Part shown: piece by piece, positions 9,501 through 17,649 of the stretch
Numbering within the stretch: position 1 is the first letter of the stretch
Layout: every line of letters starts with the position of its first letter
Assembly (NCBI RefSeq): GCF_000759025.1
Contig: NZ_JPOS01000012.1
Span: 310,001 to 374,000, forward strand
DNA: 64,000 nucleotides
Origin: Phaeodactylibacter xiamenensis
GTDB taxonomy: Bacteria > Bacteroidota > Bacteroidia > Chitinophagales > Saprospiraceae
Direction of reading: 5' to 3'
Made by a program: the position numbers and the translations under genes
The notes under the pieces: generated by a model
The model's database searches: none
Told to the model about the DNA's origin: nothing
The model's input: only the letters and a program-made list of their open reading frames with translations

Positions 9501-10166
9501 TTTGCGCAACTGAATAAAAATGCGGTCAAACTCCCGGAGCTGCTGCGTGTTGCCTTCCGGCTGAATGGGGATATTCTCGTCTGTAATGGCCGCCAGGATC
9601 TCCACCCCGTCGCCAAGCTCCCCGGCCAGTTGCAGGTTGAAACTGGAATTGAGGACCAGGTCCTGATTGTTGCCGAAGGAAATGCCCCGGGTGAAGTTGC
9701 CGTTGTAGTTGAGCCCCCGGAAGTCGAGTAGCTGCTCATCGCGCTCGTAGGGATTGTACGCCAGTCCGATGCCCCCGTCATCCAGGGGCTTGGCCAGGCT
9801 GGTATCCAGGCGTTGCTGCCCGGCACCCAGCGCAAAGGGCAGTACACGGTAAGAGAGCCGCACCTTGGGGTACTGCAAAATTGAAGAATCAAACCTAATC
9901 TGCCGGTCCACCACCCTAAACCAGGCTTTGGGAAGCCGTTCCCCGAGCGTATCTGTAGCCACAAGGCTGCCAGGCACGATAGTCAGCGAGTCCGGCCATA
10001 ATAAGGAAGGCTCCGGAGTATAGTCAACTGTGCGTAAATTGCTGGCAGGTGTCACCTGAGCAGACAGACTGGCAAACGGGGACAGGAACCAGCATAAGGC
10101 CATCGCCTGGCAGGCCATACTTCCCCATGCATCGATCCATTCCCATATCCTGACTGCCTTTGGCAT
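6597..10166 (-). CDS. Large outer-membrane beta-barrel protein, unnamed Bacteroidota family
   Basis: 1189 residues. A signal-peptide-like N-terminus (hydrophobic AMALCWFLSPFASLSA, likely cleaved near residue 36) has an unusually long Trp-rich lead, so Met17 (base 10118) is an alternative start. The rest is dense in alternating Tyr/Phe/polar strands, and the protein ends in Phe (RAQVAANF), the usual C-terminus of outer-membrane barrels. A conserved-looking block, residues 184-230, contains DENIPIQPEGNTQQL and QLTAGDYELQRP, reminiscent of segments in SprA-like proteins, although SprA (about 2400 residues) is twice as long. A role in secretion or surface assembly is an inference from this resemblance and from neighbouring porX. 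Confidence 0.75.
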   Translation of the reverse strand: MPKAVRIWEWIDAWGSMACQAMALCWFLSPFASLSAQVTPASNLRTVDYTPEPSLLWPDSLTIVPGSLVATDTLGERLPKAWFRVVDRQIRFDSSILQYPKVRLSYRVLPFALGAGQQRLDTSLAKPLDDGGIGLAYNPYERDEQLLDFRGLNYNGNFTRGISFGNNQDLVLNSSFNLQLAGELGDGVEILAAITDENIPIQPEGNTQQLREFDRIFIQLRKGQNQLTAGDYELQRPDSYFMNYFKKLQGATFSNVSTFENGGRLSSQASVAISRGQFTRNFIDAIEGNQGPYKLRGGEGERFIIVLSGTERVFLDGELLVRGLEEDYIIDYNRGELTFTNKRLITKDSRIVVEFEYADQNYVRSLYAVGSAYEKDRFKLNFNLFNQQDSRNATGELQLTDEDKRLLREAGDREGGALLPSLDTLGEFSPSRVAYRQVDTLISCGLQDTLVQYLVFTTEPQDSLFTARFSFVGQGNGQYILDANQPANERVYRWVGLNENCQPAGDFAPVIQLAPPRQQQLYTLGGSYDFSEYTKVKAEVGMSRNDLNRFSDLDSEDDLGFSGYTELQHRLLPGGDSSGWQLDTRLSYEWVQANFEPLNPYRNPEFLRDWSLANVQGQGSVPEAEEQIGRGGFDLRKRGVGELSYELSGFRRDTLYQGWQHRFQVREQLEDWQVELDGSLLSTESTEQSTRFRRPRGTIAYAIPWLGQTRLGAYGEQERNARFTAGADTLEASSFYYNRYRFFLESPEQDNWQWGSSFSERIDYAPVGERFLQSARASEANVNGQWRYQKSRNRLQMAGNFTYRRLGISRPETTNQEAGETFLGRGDLNFTILKGVVQSSNTYEVGSGQEAKVEFTYVKVRPGEGTYIWLDSLYNNDGVIQQNEMEIAPFQDLADYVRVTAVTDEFIRIDDVRLNQSLRITPKAVWYNEEGWKATLARFSTLSNLTINRKTQATESVAAWNPFQLDVADTALVAVTSNIRNVLFFNQADPTYDLQVGMSDVRNKFVQTSGFESRRNSEQYLRGRWNISKAVSTEFALSQGRRTNDSEFFNNKDFDIRYYEAGPEVTLIPSRAFRATLSYEFRQDDDQLPDGNAFAQRHSFEAEARYNQSTQTSIQLRTSLVAVDFDGPANSPVGFAILNGLQDGRNFLWSLTLDQQLAKNIQLRLSYEGRKTGEANVVHTGRAQVAANF

Positions 10167-10827
10167 GCGTGTTTACTTGCGTTGCGTTTCCCGAAATAAC
10201 GAAATAAAAGCAGTTGGCGTACACCGCGGCGGAGGGGATGTCCGGGTAAAGTCAAAAACGAAAGGGCAACAAAAGCTGCCCTTTCTTCAAGAAATCACCC
10301 GACTGTTGTATGGCTATTGAGTGTAAGGCACTCTTGCCATACCACTCATTAGCCGTAGCGGTTGTTAAACCGATTTTGGTCAGGATTTATTCGCTAAGCA
10401 GGAAATTCGGTTGTGTAAATTAATACAATTTAACATTTCAGTGAAAAATCACGGCAAAAAAGCCGCCGCTATCACAACAGAGTTGATCTAATTCTGTTTT
10501 TAACCAAATTCAGACATACAATCTGAAGGCAAGAGGTGGAGATATCTAAAATATTTAGTTATTTTCGTCTCAGATTGCAACAGTCTAAAAATCCCCCTCG
10601 TAAACTATATTGAATAAGCCTTAACAGGAGGCTAAATCAAAGTACAGCGTACAGAGCTTTGTTGCGTTGACTCGTCTGCATACCAAAACAAATAAGTCTG
10701 GTCATCTACCCAAAACAGGTTACAGCTCCCTTAAATTTTGGCAGTAACTGAAATTTTGTGTTATTGATTCATTGTTACTTTGACAGAGGTATAAGTCATA
10801 AATACCCATGAGCTAAACTATCGCACT
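10167..10827. other. 661-base gap with divergent start regions
   Basis: The gap lies between the divergently transcribed barrel gene and the peroxidase gene. It holds a 9-bp hairpin at 10260-10285, an interrupted repeat GAGTG/CACTC near 10320, and a near-consensus -7 element (TTACTTTG, 10775-10782) 46 bases before the peroxidase start. I see no protein-coding frame, tRNA or known riboswitch in it. Its length leaves room for a small RNA. Confidence 0.5.
10260..10285. terminator. Hairpin, possible terminator or RNA element
   Basis: Arms GAAAGGGCA and TGCCCTTTC pair perfectly around an 8-base loop. There is only a short mixed TTC run after it on the plus strand and no annotated gene reads into it, so what it would terminate is unknown. 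Confidence 0.4.
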
Positions 10828-13722
10828 ATGCAAAGACGATCTTTACAATTAATGCTACTTGGAGTCCTGGTCTCAACGGCACTATTCGCGCAGCCGCTGA
10901 ACGTGGACCTTTATCGTACCTACGATGGCTCCTTCAACAACCCGAATAACGCGGACTGGGGGCAGGCACACACCAATCTGCTCATTTCCGGCGATCAGGT
11001 TGCCTATGAAAACCTTATTGACGAGCCGGCGGGGCCTAACCGACCCAATCCACGGCGGGTCAGTAATTCGCTTTTTTCTCAGGGTGCTCCCCTCTTCGAC
11101 CCTTTCGAACTGAGCGATTTTGTCTGGGCTTTCGGCCAGTTTCTTGACCACGATTTTGGGCTCACCCCAGACGGGACAGAGCCTATGAACATCAGCGTAC
11201 CTCAGGGCGACCCTATGTTTGACCCCTTCAACACCGGTCAGGCTATTATACCAATGGTCCGCAATGTATTTGATCCTTCCACCGGCACCAATACCTTCAA
11301 CCCACGCCGCCATCCAAACGAAATCACTGCGTTTATTGATGGTTCCGGTGTTTACGGATCTGATGAATTCCGGGCGAACTGGTTGCGGAGCTTTGAAAAG
11401 GGCAAACTGAAGGTGTCTTCTGGCAACCTCCCACCTTTCAATACTTTCAACGGCGAATACGACGCTCCTATCGACCCGAACACGCCACATATGGACAACC
11501 CTGTTGGCCTGACAGAGAGAGTCTTTGTATGTGGTGACCCCCGTGCCGGCGAGAACCCATTGCTGCTCGCCTTCCATGCGCTCTTTGTAAGAGAGCACAA
11601 CCGGCTGTGCGACGAACTGGCACAGGAGCATCCGGACTGGAACGATGAGCAGCTCTATCAGCATGCCCGCAAGCTGGTGGGCGGCTTGATTCAGTCCATC
11701 GTTTATGACGAATGGCTGCCTGCTATGGGCGTTCAACTGGAACCTTATCAGGGCTATGATGAAACCGTGCACCCACAGTTGTTCAATGTCTTCACCGCTG
11801 CTGCTTTCCGACTTGGGCATACCCTGCTCAACAGTCAGTTGCTGCGCGTAGATGAGAACGGCAATGAGATTCCTGAAGGCCATATGCTGCTTCGCGATGC
11901 CTTCTTCAATCCTTATCCCGTAATGGAGCTTGGACTGGAGCCTTTCTTCCAGGGTATGGGCGAACAGAAGATGCAGAACTTTGACTCCAAGGTAGTCGAC
12001 GACGTCCGCAACTTCCTGTTTGGCCCTCCGGGCTCAGGTGGACTTGACCTTGTATCCATCAATATACAGCGGGCCCGGGAGCGTGGCGTGGCCGACTTCA
12101 ACACCATCCGCCAAAACTTTGGGCTCAACCGCTACTCTTTCTTCCAGCAGATCAACAACGATCAGGAAGTGTATGCACGGCTAATCGGCTTGTATGGGAA
12201 CATTGATGAGCTCGACCCATGGGTCGGCATGCTGGCAGAAGAGCCTGCACCCGGGTCCATCCTTGGACAAACACTCAATCGTGTTCTCCAGGTACAATTC
12301 ACTAACCTGCGGGACGGAGACCGTTTTTATTACGAAAACGACCCCGTTCTAACCGATGCTGAAAAGGACTGGATCAAAAATACCACCCTGCACGATGTGC
12401 TGATGAAGAATACCACCATCAAGCTGATGCAGGACAAGGTGTTCGAAGCTATGAGCCACGATGAGATTTGTGACCACATGACTTCTGATATTACCGGCGA
12501 GGTAGTCACAGAGTCCGGCGAGGCTGTTCCTTCCGTGATGGTGAATGTCATCAACACCACCGGCCCGATGAACCTCATGACCAATGACGAAGGCCGCTTT
12601 GACTTCTGGGGCGTACCGGCATGTGATGTAACGATGATCGGCATGGAACGGGACGATGACCTCACCAACGGTGTGTCTACAGCGGACCTTATCCGTATTC
12701 AGCAGCACATCCTTGGTGTCATTAACCTGGACAGCCCGTACAAGCAAATTGCCGCAGACGTTAACCGTAGCGGCACCATTACAGTACTGGACCAAATTTA
12801 CATCCGCCGGGTCATCCTGGGACAAGCTAACTTCTTCCCCAACAACTTCTCCTGGCGTTTTGTAGATGCCAAATATGAATTCCAGACGGACGAGCCGCAG
12901 GGGGAAGACTTCCCGGAAACCATTACAGTAGAGGATGTCCTCTCTGAAGATATGGCCCTGCAGTTCATTGCGGTTAAAGTTGCGGACGTTACCGGCGATG
13001 CCATTCCTAATGGTTTCCACTCCGGTGAAGTGGGTGAGCGTAGCCTGACTCTCTTCCAAATGCAAAATATGAAGCTTGAAGCCGGGCAGGTTTATGACAT
13101 CCCGGTCACCTCAGCCGCTATTGCCAACCTGGAAGGCTACCAGTTCGGTTTCGACTTTGATACGGACATGCTGGACTTTCAGGGTATGAAACCTGGCAGC
13201 CTGACTAACCTCACCGAAGACCACTTTGGCATCTTCGAAGAGGAAGGCCAAATCACCAACAGTTGGGTAAAACCTTCCGGCTTTGAAGCAGAAGCGGATG
13301 AACCTTTGTTCTTCCTCACCTTCCAGGCCAAGCGCCAGGTACAACTGAGCGAAGCACTGGCACTGAGCGAGCAGAAGGTAAAGGCAGAGGCTTACAGCAA
13401 TGGCTTACAGGTATCTAATCTCGGCTTAGTATTCGAGCAAGGCACCGGCGCTGATGCGAGCGGCTTTGCCCTGCAGCAGAACCAGCCCAACCCATTCCGG
13501 GAGTCCACCCTCATCAACTTCCGCATGCCGGAGGCTGGCTGGGCACGGCTGACGGTGACGGACATCAGCGGCAAGGTCCTCCTGGTACAGGAAAACGACT
13601 ACGATGCCGGCGAGCAGCAGTGGCAGCTCAACCGTACCGACCTGAAAGGCAGCGGCGTCCTGTTCTACACCGTGGAGACAGCTAACGATCGCGCCACACA
13701 GCGCATGATTGTGGTGGATTAA
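10828..13722 (+). CDS. Secreted animal-type haem peroxidase with dockerin-like, cohesin-like and T9SS sorting domains
   Basis: 964 residues. Signal peptide 1-21 (ends ALFAQ). Residues about 25-545 are an animal haem peroxidase: GQFLDHDFG (Q104, D107, distal H108), calcium-loop FIDGSGVYGSD (169-179), GDPRAGEN with R239 and E242, REHNRL, and proximal His in AFRLGHTLL (H331). Then a carboxypeptidase-regulatory-like beta domain (554-610), a dockerin-like pair (STADLIRIQQHILG; DVNRSGTITVLDQIYIRRVI, 617-665), a cohesin-like beta domain (about 745-865), and a T9SS type A sorting domain (about 879-964, with NQPNPF). It should be exported, anchored or released by T9SS, and oxidise halides or organics; the substrate is unknown. 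A terminator follows at 13751. Confidence 0.9.
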   Translation: MQRRSLQLMLLGVLVSTALFAQPLNVDLYRTYDGSFNNPNNADWGQAHTNLLISGDQVAYENLIDEPAGPNRPNPRRVSNSLFSQGAPLFDPFELSDFVWAFGQFLDHDFGLTPDGTEPMNISVPQGDPMFDPFNTGQAIIPMVRNVFDPSTGTNTFNPRRHPNEITAFIDGSGVYGSDEFRANWLRSFEKGKLKVSSGNLPPFNTFNGEYDAPIDPNTPHMDNPVGLTERVFVCGDPRAGENPLLLAFHALFVREHNRLCDELAQEHPDWNDEQLYQHARKLVGGLIQSIVYDEWLPAMGVQLEPYQGYDETVHPQLFNVFTAAAFRLGHTLLNSQLLRVDENGNEIPEGHMLLRDAFFNPYPVMELGLEPFFQGMGEQKMQNFDSKVVDDVRNFLFGPPGSGGLDLVSINIQRARERGVADFNTIRQNFGLNRYSFFQQINNDQEVYARLIGLYGNIDELDPWVGMLAEEPAPGSILGQTLNRVLQVQFTNLRDGDRFYYENDPVLTDAEKDWIKNTTLHDVLMKNTTIKLMQDKVFEAMSHDEICDHMTSDITGEVVTESGEAVPSVMVNVINTTGPMNLMTNDEGRFDFWGVPACDVTMIGMERDDDLTNGVSTADLIRIQQHILGVINLDSPYKQIAADVNRSGTITVLDQIYIRRVILGQANFFPNNFSWRFVDAKYEFQTDEPQGEDFPETITVEDVLSEDMALQFIAVKVADVTGDAIPNGFHSGEVGERSLTLFQMQNMKLEAGQVYDIPVTSAAIANLEGYQFGFDFDTDMLDFQGMKPGSLTNLTEDHFGIFEEEGQITNSWVKPSGFEAEADEPLFFLTFQAKRQVQLSEALALSEQKVKAEAYSNGLQVSNLGLVFEQGTGADASGFALQQNQPNPFRESTLINFRMPEAGWARLTVTDISGKVLLVQENDYDAGEQQWQLNRTDLKGSGVLFYTVETANDRATQRMIVVD

Positions 13723-13750
13723 ATCCACAATTGAGATATAAAGTGACAGG

Positions 13751-13787
13751 AGCGGATTCGCGTGGGCGGGTCCGCTCTTGTTGTTTT
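13751..13787 (+). terminator. Intrinsic terminator after the peroxidase gene
   Basis: An 11-bp stem with two G-U pairs (13751-13761 with 13766-13776), a 4-base loop and a T-rich tail CTTGTTGTTTT. It sits 29 bases after the peroxidase stop codon. Confidence 0.7.
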
Positions 13788-14259
13788 AGGGGAGGTTTGG
13801 AGAGGGGAAGGTGGCTTTGTAGAGGAGTTCGGGATCTATACTGAAGGGATGAAAACGAAGTATGCCTTCGAAGTCCCGAATTTGCTTCCCGTGAGAGGGC
13901 CAGGTCAACGTCCCGTTCCGGACTTTGAAGGACCGGAATAAAATGGGATCCTCAAGTAGTGCCTTTTCCAGCGGTCGGAACTCATCAAGAAAGTGCCGGA
14001 AGTCGATTTCGCCTTTCACCCCTCCATCAAACTCAAGAAGCAAAGAGAACGCTCCGGTAAGCCGGGCTTTGACGACTTTGGGGAACAGCGGCAACTTCAT
14101 CGCTGCTGCAATGCATTCAAAGTTTTGCAGATTCGGGCGGGCCTTTTGCAGCTTCAGAGCTTTCAGCAACACCTCAATCTGTTGACCGGCAGGTAGCGCA
14201 CTTAGATGATGGCGAACATATTTTGCATCTGGCATGGTTTTGTTATTTTTGGAACTCAT
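13786..14259 (-). CDS. DUF2442 protein
   Basis: 157 residues. The C-terminal half matches the DUF2442 pattern: VKARLTGAFSLLLEFDGGV, DFRHFLDEFRPLEKALLEDP, then FRSFKVRNGTLTWPSHG. The N-terminal 60 residues are an extra helical segment. Starting at 14259 it overlaps the DUF4160 gene by 17 bases; starting at Met9 (14235) there is a 7-base gap. DUF2442 and DUF4160 genes commonly occur as adjacent pairs and some have been listed as toxin-antitoxin-like, without firm biochemistry that I can cite. It is the distal gene of this pair. Confidence 0.8.
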   Translation of the reverse strand: MSSKNNKTMPDAKYVRHHLSALPAGQQIEVLLKALKLQKARPNLQNFECIAAAMKLPLFPKVVKARLTGAFSLLLEFDGGVKGEIDFRHFLDEFRPLEKALLEDPILFRSFKVRNGTLTWPSHGKQIRDFEGILRFHPFSIDPELLYKATFPSPNLP

Positions 14260-14497
14260 CCCACTGATCTTCCAGGAAGGATCGGTTTTCTTCAGCCCAC
14301 TTTTTCACTTTCTTACTTTTCTTTGGGCTGATTTTCCCTTTAATGGTATTACCCTCAAAATCATAAACTGCTTCATCACTGCCATCTTTAGCATGAAAAT
14401 GCGGCGGATTATGATCCTTAAAATACATATAAACTGCAACTCCTGCAACCGTTGCTATAGCAGGAGAAAGCACATAAATCGCTATTGTTAAAAGCAT
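14243..14497 (-). CDS. DUF4160 protein
   Basis: 84 residues. The core VAVYMYFKDHNPPHFHAKDG followed by a short beta segment and a helix ending FLEDQWDEFQK is the DUF4160 signature (DHxPPHFHA). The N-terminus before it is hydrophobic (LLTIAIYVLSPAIATVAGV), longer than I expect for the family, so the start could be internal but no Met is available. It is the promoter-proximal gene of the DUF4160/DUF2442 pair and is transcribed away from the Xre regulator gene at 14661. Molecular function is unknown. Confidence 0.8.
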   Translation of the reverse strand: MLLTIAIYVLSPAIATVAGVAVYMYFKDHNPPHFHAKDGSDEAVYDFEGNTIKGKISPKKSKKVKKWAEENRSFLEDQWDEFQK

Positions 14498-14573
14498 GAG
14501 GGTGAGTTTTAGGTTCTTTTATGCACTTGAAACTTTCAATTGAGGGGTTACTTTTTGTAAAAGCAACACATTG

Positions 14574-14588
14574 TTGCCTTCAAGGCAA
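14574..14588. promoter_or_regulatory. Perfect palindrome, candidate operator
   Basis: TTGCCTT-C-AAGGCAA, two perfect 7-base arms around one base, lies in the 163-base divergent region between the DUF4160 gene and the Xre regulator gene, 73 bases upstream of the regulator start. Its size suits a dimeric helix-turn-helix protein; that the adjacent regulator binds it is an inference. Confidence 0.45.
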
Positions 14589-14660
14589 TAAAAGTGCGTT
14601 TAAAACAACAAATTGCTTTGCTTTCTCCAGAATTCGTAGGAGTTATGTATCTATGTTACT

Positions 14661-14873
14661 ATGCGCAAGTATAATAGGATACGTGTCGTTCTCGCAGAGC
14701 AGGACAAAAACAGTACCTGGCTGGCAGACCAACTGGGATACAACAGGTCTACTGTCTCCCGGTGGTGTTCCAATACAATGCAGCCGACCATGGAGTCGCT
14801 CTTCAAAATAGCGGAAGTACTGGATGTAGATGTGCGGGAGTTATTGCGGAGCACAAAGGAAGAAAAACCTTAG
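14661..14873 (+). CDS. Xre/Cro-CI family transcriptional regulator
   Basis: 70 residues, essentially a lone helix-turn-helix domain (STWLADQLGYNRSTVSRWCS is the recognition region, then QPTMESLFKIAEVLDVDVRELL). Such single-domain proteins next to restriction genes act as controller proteins that delay or tune restriction expression; here it precedes res by 58 bases in the same direction. It is also the only HTH protein in the island that could play the HipB role for the downstream HipA-like pair. A palindrome upstream at 14574 may be its operator. Both roles are inferences from position. Confidence 0.85.
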   Translation: MRKYNRIRVVLAEQDKNSTWLADQLGYNRSTVSRWCSNTMQPTMESLFKIAEVLDVDVRELLRSTKEEKP

Positions 14874-14931
14874 TGCCGTACCCTTTTGACCTGTGTTTTA
14901 CTATCGTTTTCTTTTGTCTCAACCCTGGACT

Positions 14932-17622
14932 ATGCCAAATAATGAGCCATTTATCAAACGCGCGCCCGACCAACGATGGGCTCCAACACAATCACAGCTT
15001 GACGCTTTCAATAATGCGCAGGAAAAACTGCTCCCTCCGCTGGTACACAGCGTGCGCGTGAAAATTGCAGAATGGAGAGAAAACAATTACCTCGGCGCAT
15101 CGAGCACTTCAAAAGCACTATTAGAACACTGGTTTGAAACCGAACACCAAAAAGCTGGACAAGACACTCCATTTCAATTTTACTTTGCACAACGCGAAGC
15201 GGTTGAGTCTGTCATATATCTTTATGAAGTAGCAAACTATAAAGACAAATACGACCTGCTCCGCCTCGACGAATCCGGCCGGGTAAGCCCGGGCATGTTC
15301 CCGGAAAACTGGACGCGCTATATCGTCAAAATGGCCACCGGTACCGGTAAGACCAAAGTCCTAGGGCTGGTTCTAGTCTGGTCTTTCTTTCATGCGCTAT
15401 ATGAAAAAGATAGCCCGCTATCTAAAAACTTCCTCCTTATTGCGCCAAATATCATCGTCCTCAACCGCCTGCGTAAAGACTTTGAGGGCCTAAAGTATTT
15501 CTTTGAAGACCCTTTCCTGCCCGACGATGGTTTTCGAGACCGAAACTGGCGACAAGATTTCCAATTGACCCTGCACATTCAGGACGAACTCAAGCCGATT
15601 TCTGATCATGGCAATATTTTCCTGACGAATGTGCACCGTATCTTCATGCCGGAAGAGCAGGAAATGTCTTTTGAGGACATGTTCCTGGGAAGCAAGCCTA
15701 AAGCCGATGCCGATACCAAACGAGATACCGACCTGGGGAAAATCCTCCGCAGTGACCGTATCAAAGACCTCGTTGTACTCAATGATGAGGCACACCACAT
15801 CCACGATGAAAAGCTGGCCTGGTTTCAGGCGATACAGGACATCAATGACAAGCTGAAACTGAAAACCGGTAAAGGCCTCGCTTTGCAGTGTGATGTCACT
15901 GCTACGCCGAAACACAACGATGGCAGTATTTTCGTCCAAACGATAGCCGACTACCCATTGGTAGAAGCTATTCAGCATGGCGTGGTAAAGACCCCCGTAC
16001 TGCCCGATAAAGAATCCCGGCTGAAAGTCACCGAAAAAGACAGCGATGACTTTGTGGAACGCTACCGCGACCACCTTCAACTGGGCTACATAGAGTGGGA
16101 AAAGCAATTTCAGGACCTCAATCACGTCGGTACACCTTTGCTTTTTGTGATGGCGATGACGACCAAGGAAGCCGATGCCGCTGCGGAGTTTCTGGAGCAA
16201 AACTATCCGCTCATGCGGGGTAAGGTGCTGAGCATCCACACCAACCGAAGTGGAGAAATCAAAGAAACAGCTACCAGCAAAAAAGACAAGGAAGAACTCG
16301 AAAGGCTTCGCAAAGCTGCCGACGAGGTAGATGCCGAACACTCGCCTTACCGGGCCATTTGCTCCGTGCTTATGCTGCGGGAAGGATGGGACGTACGCAA
16401 TGTGACCACTATCGTTGGCTTGCGCCCCTTTAGTGCCAAGTCAAAAATCCTGCCTGAGCAGGCTATAGGCCGGGGCTTGCGCAAAATGTTCCCGCTTGAT
16501 GTGGATGAAACGCTGGTTGTGGTGGGCACCGCGGCTTTCGTTAACTTCATCGAAGAACTCAAAGATCAGGGGGTCGAGTTTAAATATTCGCCTATGGGAC
16601 AGCGCGGCGGTCGGGCACAGTCGCCCCTCGTTATTGAGATTGATACCGAAAAGACCGAGGAAGAGCTCCACGAGCTGGATATCCCACTGCCTATCCTCCA
16701 ACCAAGGGTTGTACGCGACTACAGGAGGCTGCGGGAACTTGATGTGGAAGGGCTCAACCACCCGATTGCTCAATTGCAGGATTTTCCGGGCGATACCAAA
16801 GAGATCGTCTTCAACAATATCCACGGCGACTTTGACCACATCACCGAAGTCGAAGAATTTACCCCGGAATGGCGCAATGTACTGCGCTTCTACACTGGAG
16901 GTATCCTAAAAAGCAACCGATTGGCGCACGGCTTTGACGAGCTTTATCCAAAAGTAGAAGCCTTTGTCCGGCACCGGCTGTTTGGGAGAACCGTCAGCCC
17001 TGAGGATGAGACCGTTTTGAAAAACCTCAGCACCCCGGGCGTGCGCAAAATCATCTACGATGTCTTCCAGCGCGCCATCACCAAACTGACTATACGCGAT
17101 GTAAAGACCACTGAACTGCGTGGGTACCGCAGCCTGATGGAGGCCCGCCCTTCCCCCAAGTCCAATCAGCAATTCGTGAAAGCCAAAAAGTCGGTCTTCA
17201 ACCTCATCATTGGCGACAATGATATGGAGCTGGCTTTCGCCGGTAAGTGCGAGCATCAATTTAAGGATGTACAGGCTTTCGCCAAAAATACCGAAGGGCA
17301 GGGCGGCGTGCGCTTCCACATCGAGTACCAAAATGCAAGGGGCAGCATCAGCCAGTTTTACCCCGACTTTTTCGTCAAACTGACCAATGGCATCATCTAC
17401 GTAGTGGAGACCAAAGGCCGGGAGGACAAAAACGACCGCCGGAAAATCGCCCGCCTCGTACGCTGGTGCCGCGATGTGAACCGCCTGCAGACAGACTACC
17501 GCTACGAGCCCCTGTACATTACCTACGAGGACTGGACCAAACACAGCGATCATGCTCGTTCCTTTAAAGACCTGATCGATCTCTATCAGACCGATACTTA
17601 TGCGCACGCACCCGAAAACTGA
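14932..17622 (+). CDS. res: Type III restriction enzyme, Res subunit
   Basis: 896 residues from the ATG at 14932 (a GTG at 14893 would add 13 residues of poor quality). Superfamily 2 helicase motifs are clear: Walker A MATGTGKTKV (about 134-143), motif II NDEAHH (284-289), DVTATPK, and REGWDVRNV / EQAIGRGLRK in the second RecA domain. The C-terminus carries a PD-(D/E)XK nuclease: YPDFF (D812) and VVETKG (E826-K828). This is the ATP-dependent DNA-translocating and cleaving subunit, which works in complex with Mod from the next gene, 27 bases downstream. Length is typical of the family. All key residues are present. Confidence 0.92.
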   Translation: MPNNEPFIKRAPDQRWAPTQSQLDAFNNAQEKLLPPLVHSVRVKIAEWRENNYLGASSTSKALLEHWFETEHQKAGQDTPFQFYFAQREAVESVIYLYEVANYKDKYDLLRLDESGRVSPGMFPENWTRYIVKMATGTGKTKVLGLVLVWSFFHALYEKDSPLSKNFLLIAPNIIVLNRLRKDFEGLKYFFEDPFLPDDGFRDRNWRQDFQLTLHIQDELKPISDHGNIFLTNVHRIFMPEEQEMSFEDMFLGSKPKADADTKRDTDLGKILRSDRIKDLVVLNDEAHHIHDEKLAWFQAIQDINDKLKLKTGKGLALQCDVTATPKHNDGSIFVQTIADYPLVEAIQHGVVKTPVLPDKESRLKVTEKDSDDFVERYRDHLQLGYIEWEKQFQDLNHVGTPLLFVMAMTTKEADAAAEFLEQNYPLMRGKVLSIHTNRSGEIKETATSKKDKEELERLRKAADEVDAEHSPYRAICSVLMLREGWDVRNVTTIVGLRPFSAKSKILPEQAIGRGLRKMFPLDVDETLVVVGTAAFVNFIEELKDQGVEFKYSPMGQRGGRAQSPLVIEIDTEKTEEELHELDIPLPILQPRVVRDYRRLRELDVEGLNHPIAQLQDFPGDTKEIVFNNIHGDFDHITEVEEFTPEWRNVLRFYTGGILKSNRLAHGFDELYPKVEAFVRHRLFGRTVSPEDETVLKNLSTPGVRKIIYDVFQRAITKLTIRDVKTTELRGYRSLMEARPSPKSNQQFVKAKKSVFNLIIGDNDMELAFAGKCEHQFKDVQAFAKNTEGQGGVRFHIEYQNARGSISQFYPDFFVKLTNGIIYVVETKGREDKNDRRKIARLVRWCRDVNRLQTDYRYEPLYITYEDWTKHSDHARSFKDLIDLYQTDTYAHAPEN

Positions 17623-17649
17623 TTTTTGAACTTTCACTAGCTTTGCTTC

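Noticed and set aside
10882-11883. 333-codon open frame on the minus strand
   Set aside because: Opposite the peroxidase gene, which has clear motifs and a signal peptide.
14893-14931. GTG start adding 13 residues to Res
   Set aside because: The ATG at 14932 leads into the family-like sequence and the extra residues are hydrophobic and unrelated.
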